Below, piece by piece: positions 1-5,727 of a stretch of DNA of 7,674 bases. Made by a program: the position numbers and the translations under genes. Origin of the DNA: Chthonomonas sp. UBA2391. GTDB lineage: Bacteria; Armatimonadota; Fimbriimonadia; Fimbriimonadales; Fimbriimonadaceae. Every line of letters begins with the position of its first letter. Positions within the stretch are counted from its first letter, which is position 1. A model generated the notes under the pieces. It saw nothing but the letters and a program-made list of their open reading frames with translations, searched no databases and was not told the origin of the DNA. The stretch spans positions 1-7,674 of the forward strand of contig DDSL01000106.1 in NCBI GenBank assembly GCA_002343825.1, in the 5' to 3' direction.

Positions 1-233
1 ATCCCGGCTTGCTCCCAACCATAGCCGCTGGGCGATTCTTCGGGCAGGAGTCCTTCAGAAATGGCGGCGTCGACATTCAAGACGAAGTCGCCGATCGGCA
101 CGGCCAGCGCCCAATCCGAAGGGCCGAGTTCAATCAGCCCAAACGGCAGGTTCTGGATGGGGAACGGCGAGTCGGTTGCAACGTCGATCCACGATCGAGC
201 GGCAGGATTTTGAACTCGGCTGAGATCACTCAC
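1..233 (-). CDS. fahA: Fumarylacetoacetase, N-terminal part (cut by window edge)
   Basis: Reading the minus strand from a GTG at 233-231 gives an open frame of 77 codons that leaves the window at position 1. It contains SWIDVATDSPFPIQNLPFG (about residues 14-32) and then a segment with VPIGDFVLNVDAA. This matches the N-terminal SH3-like domain of fumarylacetoacetases, where a D-S-x-FPIxNLPxG motif is followed by an IGD-ILDL strand. The family hydrolyses 4-fumarylacetoacetate to fumarate and acetoacetate, the last step of tyrosine/homogentisate breakdown, in the cytoplasm. The metal-binding catalytic domain lies outside the window, so intactness cannot be judged. The GTG overlaps the stop of the upstream gene by four bases, which supports both this start and translational coupling. 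Family assignment is confident; pathway membership is inferred because no other pathway gene is visible. Confidence 0.88.
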   Translation of the reverse strand, partial: MSDLSRVQNPAARSWIDVATDSPFPIQNLPFGLIELGPSDWALAVPIGDFVLNVDAAISEGLLPEESPSGYGWEQAG

Positions 234-1120
234 GGGCGGGCCTCCAGGGCCAGAAGCCCGAGCCGGGTCAGGTCGTCCATCGGCTCTGTGATGGAGCACG
301 ATCCAATGCTATGGAAGAGGCTTCGGAACGCCTCGATGTCATCGAGCGAGGCCGTATGCCCCGAAACTGAAAACCCCTCGTCCGAAAACTCAAAGAGGCG
401 TGGGTCTTCGATGCGCAAAATGTCCTCGATTTCGGCGCTGCTCAGGTCGTCTGATTCGGCGAGAGTGCCCGCGCATAGGACATTCAGAAAGCCATGCATC
501 TCGGTCTGAACGGAGTCGTGATAGACCCGGAAGGGGTGGTGCAGGCCGGCGGTGAGTTTCATGGCGAGGTCGAGGTCGATGGCTTGCCGAATCCATGGCG
601 CGAGGAGGCTCGGGCTGGGGAATGCGTTCGCCTCAAGGCCGCCGGAACGCCCTTTCACCCCAATCACATCGAATTCAGCCAAGGTGGGCAGGGCGTCGAG
701 CCCGTCCTCGCTGAAGGGCAGCTCTACGAAAATCTCTTCGAAATCGGATTGAACGAGCGGCATGAGGAAGCTCGATTGCATTTCACTGAGTTTGCCTTTG
801 ACTTCATAGCCGACCACTTCGGCTCGTTCGCCAGCTTCGGCCTTGAATCGGTCGATATGGTTCAGGTCTTGGCGAAATCCTTCGAGGCTCGTCCCGAGGA
901 CGGTCACGCTCCAGGTTTGATGGGGCAGTTTGCTCAGGTGCGAACCGAGATCGCTTAGCCAGGCCACCGGACACACAAAGTTGTGGGTGATCCACCGATC
1001 AGATCCCGAGATGTGCCGGGCGTACACGTCGGTGGCTTGGTCCATCGGGAGTGCCGCCGGTGGAAAGAGCCCGGCGTAGTCAAAGACCTCATGCAACAGG
1101 GAGCGGATCGAATTCACCAC
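230..1120 (-). CDS. Conserved protein of unknown function, coupled to fumarylacetoacetase
   Basis: A 296-aa protein with no signal peptide or membrane segment, so probably cytoplasmic. I cannot name a characterised function. The N-terminus (LLHEVFDYAGLFPPAALPM, residues 8-26) and three later blocks look strongly constrained: GVKGRSGG at 154-161, MKLTAGLHHP at 187-196 and MHGFLNVL at 208-215. These are glycine-rich, strand-like segments carrying K156, R158, K188, H194, H195 and H209. Together with FVELPF (131-136) they could be the last strands of a TIM-barrel-like enzyme; this is inference from pattern only. I recall similar uncharacterised proteins in other bacteria, but no verified role. 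The start is GTG at 1120 (a second GTG follows immediately); the Shine-Dalgarno signal is weak, but the conserved block begins so close that a later start is unlikely. Its stop overlaps the fumarylacetoacetase start (GTGA, 230-233), indicating one operon and a likely role in the same aromatic or organic-acid pathway. It is divergent from gyrB. Confidence 0.85.
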   Translation of the reverse strand: MVNSIRSLLHEVFDYAGLFPPAALPMDQATDVYARHISGSDRWITHNFVCPVAWLSDLGSHLSKLPHQTWSVTVLGTSLEGFRQDLNHIDRFKAEAGERAEVVGYEVKGKLSEMQSSFLMPLVQSDFEEIFVELPFSEDGLDALPTLAEFDVIGVKGRSGGLEANAFPSPSLLAPWIRQAIDLDLAMKLTAGLHHPFRVYHDSVQTEMHGFLNVLCAGTLAESDDLSSAEIEDILRIEDPRLFEFSDEGFSVSGHTASLDDIEAFRSLFHSIGSCSITEPMDDLTRLGLLALEARP

Positions 1121-1273
1121 GCTTGCAGTCTATCTGAAACCGTCGCCGTGCAGGGGTGCTTTGGGAACGGTTTCCCGTGCGTTTTTGGACTCCGGCGGGG
1201 TATCCTCCAGGTTCAACTTTCAGATGAAGCGGCGCAAATGCCGCAGCTCCTTCGTCTTGAATCAAGCACGCCT
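1121..1273. promoter_or_regulatory. Divergent intergenic region between the fahA-linked operon and gyrB
   Basis: About 150 bp separate the two divergent starts and should hold both promoters. On the plus strand TATCCT at 1201-1206 is a possible -10 box for gyrB, but no good -35 lies 16-18 bp upstream (TTGGAC at 1185-1190 is too close). A small perfect inverted repeat, GGGAA-N4-TTCCC, lies at 1163-1176 and could be an operator or merely chance. No promoter can be called with confidence on the minus strand. Confidence 0.3.
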
Positions 1274-3355
1274 ATGCAAGAAAACGCTGCCCCTATGAAT
1301 TCGCCGGAAGAAGAGTCGGAAGCCATGCCGGAGATCAGCTCCTCCGAATCGACTGGAGAAGGCATCACGAGCCGAGTCGAGGCCGAATACACCGCCGATT
1401 CCATCCAAGTCCTCGAAGGCTTGGAGGCCGTTCGCAAGCGCCCAGGCATGTATGTGGGCGACAATGGCAAAAAAGGCTTGCACCAGATGTTTCGCGAGGT
1501 CATCGATAACTCGATTGACGAGGCGTTGGCGGGACACTGCGACCAGATTAAGGTCACTCTCCACTCCGACGGCTCGATGAGCGTGGCCGATAACGGACGT
1601 GGAATTCCGGTCGAGACCCACAAGAAGATGGGGGTGAGCACCCTTCAGGTCGTCATGACGGTTCTCCACGCAGGAGGAAAATTTGGCGGCGAAGGCACCG
1701 GATATAAGGTCTCCGGCGGTCTCCACGGAGTGGGCGTGAGCTGTACGAATGCGCTTTCGGCTTGGTGCGAAGTCCAGGTCCGACGCGATCAGAAGATTTA
1801 CAAGCAACGGTACGAAAAAGGGGTGCCTGTCACCGACGTCAAAGCGTCCGGAAAATCTGATTCAACGGGGACGACCGTTCGATGGATGCCCGATCCAGAA
1901 GTGCTGACGGAAACGCAGTACGATTATCACATTATCATCACGCGATTGCGAGAATTGGCCTATCTCAATCCGATGGTCACTTTTGAATATGTCGATGAGA
2001 TCAATCCCGACCACTCCGAGACGCTTCACTACACTCGGGGCATTCAACAGCTCGTCGAAGACCTGAATCAAAGTCGGGATGCTTTGCATAAAGTGGTCTA
2101 CTTTAAGCGAATTAAAGAGACCTACGAAATGGAAGTCGCCTTGCAATATCATGACGGCTACAACCAGACTGTTTTGGCGTTTTCAAACAATATCCATCAA
2201 CCGGACGGCGGCACGCACGTTTCGGGTTTTAGCGCGGCCTTAACTCGGGTGATTAACTCTTACGCTCGCAAGATGAATATCTTGAAGGAGAAAGAGAAGA
2301 ACTTTGCCAGCGAGGATGTCGGCGACGGATTGACGGCCGTGATCTCGCTCAAGCTGCAAAACCCGAGCTACAACTCACAAGATAAGGTTAAGCTCGTCAC
2401 CCCCGAAGTCCAGGGGATTTCAAACTCACTGGTCGGGGATGGGCTCTCAACATTTTTTGATGAGAATCCCAACATTGCCAAGCGCATTGTCGACAAAGCG
2501 CTGATCGCTCAGCGAGCCCGAGAAGCGGCTCGAAAAGCCGCAGAAGCCGTCAAGCGATCAAACGTGATGGACTCGTATGGATTGCCTGGCAAACTTGCTG
2601 ACTGCGTGAGCCGCGATCCGTCCAAATGTGAACTCTTTTTAGTTGAAGGCGACTCCGCGGGCGGATCGGCGAAATCGGCCCGAGATCGCGTCACGCAAGC
2701 AATTCTTCCTTTGCGAGGAAAAATCCTCAACGTCGAGCGAGCTCGAATCGATAAAGCTCTCGATAACGAAGAGATTAAGTCGCTCATCGCGGCGCTTGGA
2801 GTCGGGATCGATATCACGCTGGGTCAAAAGCAAGAGGAAGACCCGGCTGAGATCGACAAGAAGGAGAAAGATGCGACGTTTGACATTACGAAGCTGCGGT
2901 ATCACAAGATCATCATCATGACCGACGCAGACGTCGATGGTGAGCATATTCGAACGCTGCTTTTGACCTTCTTCTATCGCTACATGAAGCCGCTGATTGC
3001 GCAAGGGTTTGTCTATTTGGCCCAGCCGCCCCTTTACGTCGTCAAGACCGGATCGAGTGAGCGGCGATATGCCCAAGACAAGGCGGAGCTCGATGAAATT
3101 TTGAAGTCGCTCAAGCGAAAGAAGGATCCGGACATTACTCGATTTAAGGGTCTGGGCGAAATGAATGCCTCGGAGCTCGAAGAGACGACGATGAATCCCG
3201 AGAATCGCCGTTTGGTTCAGGTGAAGATCGACCCCGAGTTCGAGATGGAAGTCGAGATGATGTTCAGCCGCCTCATGGGCGACAAGGTCGAGCCGCGACG
3301 AGAGTTCATCGAGCGCCACGCGAAAGAAGCACTCAACGTCGACTGGCACTACTAA
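1274..3355 (+). CDS. gyrB: DNA gyrase subunit B
   Basis: ATPase subunit of type IIA topoisomerase, which with GyrA introduces negative supercoils. From ATG 1274 the protein has 693 aa. The GHKL ATPase domain shows EVIDNSIDEA (75-84, catalytic Glu75 and Asn79), DNGRGIP (106-112) and GGLHGVGVS (148-156). The transducer carries the ATP-lid lysine in SQDKVKL (QDK 369-371), where most gyrases have QTK. TOPRIM motifs are EGDSAGGSAK (Glu458) and DADVDG (Asp551, Asp553, Asp555). A charged stretch precedes KLRYHKIIIMTDAD and looks like an insertion relative to E. coli GyrB as I remember it. The C-terminal FKGLGEM and RREFIERHA motifs are intact. Size fits short bacterial GyrB rather than the ~800-aa enterobacterial form. 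The start is uncertain: in-frame ATGs at 1238, 1274, 1295 and 1325 all precede the first conserved residue, and none has a strong ribosome site. The 1325 ATG has purine-rich sequence upstream (1306-1315). An extension to 983 would overlap the opposite gene and is not believable. ParE is the alternative, but the overall pattern favours GyrB. Confidence 0.96.
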   Translation: MQENAAPMNSPEEESEAMPEISSSESTGEGITSRVEAEYTADSIQVLEGLEAVRKRPGMYVGDNGKKGLHQMFREVIDNSIDEALAGHCDQIKVTLHSDGSMSVADNGRGIPVETHKKMGVSTLQVVMTVLHAGGKFGGEGTGYKVSGGLHGVGVSCTNALSAWCEVQVRRDQKIYKQRYEKGVPVTDVKASGKSDSTGTTVRWMPDPEVLTETQYDYHIIITRLRELAYLNPMVTFEYVDEINPDHSETLHYTRGIQQLVEDLNQSRDALHKVVYFKRIKETYEMEVALQYHDGYNQTVLAFSNNIHQPDGGTHVSGFSAALTRVINSYARKMNILKEKEKNFASEDVGDGLTAVISLKLQNPSYNSQDKVKLVTPEVQGISNSLVGDGLSTFFDENPNIAKRIVDKALIAQRAREAARKAAEAVKRSNVMDSYGLPGKLADCVSRDPSKCELFLVEGDSAGGSAKSARDRVTQAILPLRGKILNVERARIDKALDNEEIKSLIAALGVGIDITLGQKQEEDPAEIDKKEKDATFDITKLRYHKIIIMTDADVDGEHIRTLLLTFFYRYMKPLIAQGFVYLAQPPLYVVKTGSSERRYAQDKAELDEILKSLKRKKDPDITRFKGLGEMNASELEETTMNPENRRLVQVKIDPEFEMEVEMMFSRLMGDKVEPRREFIERHAKEALNVDWHY

Positions 3356-3364
3356 AGATACCGG

Positions 3365-3436
3365 CTTGACGCCCCGGCCCAAGGCCAGGCCCTGGCTTCG
3401 GCGCGGGGCGCCTCAGCCCTGCCCCGGGGCGTCAAG
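3365..3436. repeat. REP-like palindromic element (three-way-junction fold) between convergent genes
   Basis: A perfect 13-bp inverted repeat, CTTGACGCCCCGG at 3365-3377 and its complement at 3424-3436, encloses 46 nt. That interior holds two further perfect hairpins: GCCAGG/CCTGGC (3384-3396) and GGCGC/GCGCC with a GGG loop (3400-3412). The left arm can alternatively pair with the GC-rich segment near 3404-3410. It lies 9 nt after the gyrB stop and 6 nt before the end of the convergent hydrolase gene. Neither side has a clear T-tract, so a classical intrinsic terminator is not well supported. A dispersed REP/BIME-type repeat or a factor-assisted bidirectional terminator is equally possible. 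Confidence 0.7.
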
Positions 3437-3442
3437 ATCCGC

Positions 3443-4216
3443 TTACCGAACGTATCGCTGAAGCCAGTCGCGCATCCGAACCCAAGAGTCCTTGTCGGCT
3501 TTTTCTTGATATCCGACGCCCTCGATCCCGGCTTTGTCCGAACCCGGCACCGTAAACGCGTGCTTAGCACCACGGAAGCTCACGAGCCGCCATGTGGCCT
3601 TGGCTGCGTTCATCTCTGCGGTGAGCGCGCGGACATCCTTCTCCGGCACTAGCGTATCGGCATCGCCGTGGAGCACCAGCACGGCCGGTTTGACCGAACG
3701 TCCAGCTCGGCTTGGGCCGGCTAATCCGCCGTGGAAGCTGACGACTGCGTCCACCGGCATGTTTTGCCGGGCCATCTCGAGGACCGCGGTCCCGCCAAAG
3801 CAGTATCCGATCGCGCCGATCCGGTTACGATCAACCTGGGGTAGCTGCGAAACGGTCTCAAGGGCTCCCCGCAGCCGTTGGTGCCAGAGCTTGGGATTCT
3901 TGTAGTACTTCCCGCTCTCCGCCGCGCTCTCCTGCGTGTTCTTGGGCCGGACACCCTTACCATAGACATCGACGCAGAAAGCGGTGTAGCCAAGTTCGGC
4001 CAGCATGTCCGCGCGCATCTTTTCATATCCATCGATTCCGTTCCAGTCATGGACAATCAGGATCGTCGGGTTGTTGGTGCGCTTGTTCTTGGGGATGGAA
4101 AGGTACCCCTGGAAGGTATCTCGACCGATGTTGTAGTCGAAGTCTTGACCCGCCTGGGAGTAGGAGGCCGAGGCCAGGGATGCGGTGGCAAAGATCGCGA
4201 GCCAGAGCTTGCTCAT
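3443..4216 (-). CDS. Secreted dienelactone-hydrolase-family alpha/beta hydrolase
   Basis: A 257-aa protein. Residues 1-20 form a signal peptide (short basic start, hydrophobic LWLAIFATASLASA, likely cleavage near ASA or SYS), so it probably acts outside the cytoplasmic membrane. The mature part is an alpha/beta hydrolase of the dienelactone hydrolase family. It has the nucleophile elbow GYCFGG with Cys139 in place of the usual serine, acid Asp187 in HGDADTLVP, and His219 in GAKHAFT. The IVHDWNG segment (54-60) occupies the position where true dienelactone hydrolases carry a glutamate, so classical dienelactone activity is doubtful. The family includes carboxymethylenebutenolidases and many uncharacterised esterases; the real substrate cannot be told. 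The ATG at 4216 gives a well-formed signal peptide, but only GATCGGG precedes it and no good Shine-Dalgarno is seen. It converges on gyrB and lies downstream of a LamG/dockerin-like gene, separated by an intrinsic terminator. Confidence 0.92.
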   Translation of the reverse strand: MSKLWLAIFATASLASASYSQAGQDFDYNIGRDTFQGYLSIPKNKRTNNPTILIVHDWNGIDGYEKMRADMLAELGYTAFCVDVYGKGVRPKNTQESAAESGKYYKNPKLWHQRLRGALETVSQLPQVDRNRIGAIGYCFGGTAVLEMARQNMPVDAVVSFHGGLAGPSRAGRSVKPAVLVLHGDADTLVPEKDVRALTAEMNAAKATWRLVSFRGAKHAFTVPGSDKAGIEGVGYQEKADKDSWVRMRDWLQRYVR

Positions 4217-4243
4217 CCCGATCTTTTACCCCGGAAAGGGGGG

Positions 4244-4294
4244 CGAAAAAGAAAGAGCGGCTGCCCCGCGCCAAACGCGATGAGCAGCCGCTCT
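4244..4294 (-). terminator. Intrinsic terminator of the downstream LamG/dockerin-like gene
   Basis: On the minus strand an 11-bp perfect stem (AGAGCGGCTGC, pairing 4284-4294 with 4254-4264) with a 19-nt loop is followed by TTTCTTTTTC, complementary to 4244-4253. It begins 10 nt after the stop codon of the 4304-5569 gene. It should end that transcript about 30-40 nt before the hydrolase start codon. Confidence 0.85.
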
Positions 4295-4303
4295 GAGGGG
4301 ACC

Positions 4304-5569
4304 TCAGTCGCCGCTGAGGTCGAAGTTGTTCGAGAGGATGATGTAGTCGAAGATCGAGACGGTGCCGTCGCCATCGAGGTCGGCGGTCGGCACGAAACCC
4401 GGATCGCCAAAGTTCAGGTCGAAGGCGCTGCTGATCTCGATGTAGTCGAAGATGGTGACGGCCTCGTCGCCATCGACATCGCCGTTGGTCAGCTCGAAGC
4501 TGATAATTGCGTCCGAAATCCCCTCCCCAAACAAAGCGCCGGCAACGCGCTGTCGCAAGAATCGCGGGGCATTGGCATAGACGTAAAAGAAACCTTCCCA
4601 AGCGTTAAAGGTCGCGCCATAGTAGCCGTTGGGATCGGCGAGCACCTCAACCGTCTCGACGATGTTTCCGTTAAAGGCTTGTACCAGTTGCAAAGTGATC
4701 GGGACCTGATTGAAGGTTCCGCCCCAAGCCTCAAGGTTTGCCTCTCCTCCGATGGTTCTCTGCCCGACCGGTTGGGGGATTCCGCTCGCCGACGGGCCGC
4801 CGAGCGCCGCAACTTCGGCGGCCGAGAGCGGGGCATCGTAGCAGGCCAGCGAATTCAAAAAGATGGGGTTGGTGTAGTTGCTCGAGCTATCCCCTTCACC
4901 GAAAAGGGTGATCCAGGGCGAGCCTGCTTCGTACACGGAGTAGAGCGACCATCGCCCGTCGATCCCGCCGCCGCTACGAGCGGTGACCAAGTTCCCATTG
5001 ACATAGAATTTCATCCCATCGACGAGGTTGCCGGTATCGACGGTGATGACGATTCGGTTGTAACCGTTGATGTTGAAGTTCGCGCCGAAGTCCCCTTCGA
5101 TGCCGAGTCGGCCGGTGAGGGCGTTCGAGGGTCCTTCGAAGAACGTGTAGAAGTCGGCGTCGTTGGTCGAATCGTTCTCAGTATTGATCAGGGCTTGCCA
5201 GGGTTCTCCGCCCCCGGTGGGAGCCATCCGGATATCCATCGCGATGGAATAGCGGTTGACGTACCCTTCACCGTCTTCGCGCGACAGCTGTGGCCTGGCT
5301 CGCAGGTAGCCATTGCCCCATTGGTTGTTGATGAACCGAAGGACCCTTGCCGGCTGCCCGTTGATCTGTTCGGTTTGAAAATCGGTGAACGGAATCGCCG
5401 TCGACTCCAGCCCCGAAAGGTGGGGGTGGAGTTCCATCGCGTTCCAAAAATCCAGTTGGAAGAAAATGTCCTGGCCGAGGTTGTCGTTAAACTCCCACCG
5501 AGCGGTCTGTCGAGTAGCGGGCGCAACGGAAAACGCGCCAAGAATTGCAAGCAGGAAAATCTTTCTCAT
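4304..5569 (-). CDS. Secreted LamG-like protein with C-terminal dockerin-like Ca-binding repeats (paralog 1)
   Basis: From the second of two adjacent ATGs (5569) the protein is 421 aa. A signal peptide comes first (MRKIFLLAILGAFSVAPA, cleavage near residue 18). A LamG/concanavalin-like jelly roll follows at about 25-257, with RYSIAMDIRM, NRIVITVDTG, MKFYVNGNLV and a final VAALGGPSASGIP. A short beta domain at about 275-345 contains YANAPRFLR. Two dockerin-like loops close the chain: D364, D366, D368...D375 and D397, D399, D401...D408, each in DxDGDxxVxIFDY form. LamG-like folds bind carbohydrate or protein; calcium binding by the loops is expected from the family. No enzyme motif, membrane anchor, sortase or PEP-CTERM signal is visible; the chain stops right after the second loop. 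AAGG lies 6 nt before ATG 5569 and 3 nt before ATG 5572, so 5569 is preferred slightly. The neighbouring upstream gene is a paralog with the same architecture. Exact role unknown; cell-surface adhesion or glycan binding is a guess. Confidence 0.85.
   Translation of the reverse strand: MRKIFLLAILGAFSVAPATRQTARWEFNDNLGQDIFFQLDFWNAMELHPHLSGLESTAIPFTDFQTEQINGQPARVLRFINNQWGNGYLRARPQLSREDGEGYVNRYSIAMDIRMAPTGGGEPWQALINTENDSTNDADFYTFFEGPSNALTGRLGIEGDFGANFNINGYNRIVITVDTGNLVDGMKFYVNGNLVTARSGGGIDGRWSLYSVYEAGSPWITLFGEGDSSSNYTNPIFLNSLACYDAPLSAAEVAALGGPSASGIPQPVGQRTIGGEANLEAWGGTFNQVPITLQLVQAFNGNIVETVEVLADPNGYYGATFNAWEGFFYVYANAPRFLRQRVAGALFGEGISDAIISFELTNGDVDGDEAVTIFDYIEISSAFDLNFGDPGFVPTADLDGDGTVSIFDYIILSNNFDLSGD
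4316..4354 (-). repeat. 39-nt sequence shared exactly with the paralogous gene, copy 1
   Basis: These 39 bases, encoding the second dockerin-like loop's C-terminal part (about IFDYIILSNNFDL), are identical to 5740-5778 in the neighbouring paralog. The rest of the two genes is clearly diverged. The IFDYI part also recurs, less exactly, in the first loop of each gene. Confidence 0.75.
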
Positions 5570-5670
5570 CATCAACCTTACCAAGTAGGAAGACTACCTG
5601 AGAGTTGAGGTTGAAAGGTTGAAAATTTAACTTTTTTGGAGCGTTCGAGCTTCGGCACTGGAAAAGAGCG
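5570..5670 (-). promoter_or_regulatory. Upstream region of LamG/dockerin-like paralog 1 with a tandem 8-bp repeat
   Basis: Because a terminator precedes it, this ~100-bp region should contain the promoter of the 4304-5569 gene. It is AT-richer than its surroundings (a run reading AAAAAAGTTAAATTTTC on the minus strand). It contains two head-to-tail copies of GGTTGAAA on the plus strand (5609-5616 and 5617-5624), preceded by a partial copy AGTTGA. The repeat could be a regulator site. I find no convincing -35/-10 pair. Confidence 0.3.
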
Positions 5671-5710
5671 CAACAAAATGAAGCCCCCAGTCCAGACTGG
5701 ACCAGGGGCC
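5671..5710 (-). terminator. Intrinsic terminator after LamG/dockerin-like paralog 2
   Basis: On the minus strand the segment complementary to 5683-5709 folds into a long stem centred on GTCCAG/CTGGAC (5690-5702). Two G-U pairs and five more G-C pairs extend it. TTCATTTTGTTG (complement of 5671-5682) follows. It lies about 18 nt after the stop of the 5728-6966 gene, making that gene a separate transcript from the next surface gene. Confidence 0.8.
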
Positions 5711-5727
5711 TCTGGCACAACTCGAGA

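Noticed and set aside
494..958. A 154-codon plus-strand open frame opposite the unknown fahA-linked gene
   Set aside because: Antisense shadow; the minus-strand frame has the conserved motifs and the coupled stop/start.
983..1273. N-terminal extension of gyrB to a GTG at 983
   Set aside because: It would overlap the divergent gene by over 130 bp and add about 97 residues with no similarity to gyrase.
1924..1945. TTATCACATTATCATCAC as a possible DnaA-box cluster
   Set aside because: Lies within conserved gyrB coding sequence and matches the DnaA box TTATCCACA poorly. No other boxes cluster nearby.
3878..5608. A 576-codon open frame on the plus strand opposite the hydrolase and LamG/dockerin-like gene
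   Set aside because: It spans two well-supported minus-strand genes and their terminator, and has a Val/Gly/Asp-rich repetitive composition typical of an antisense shadow. No domain is visible.
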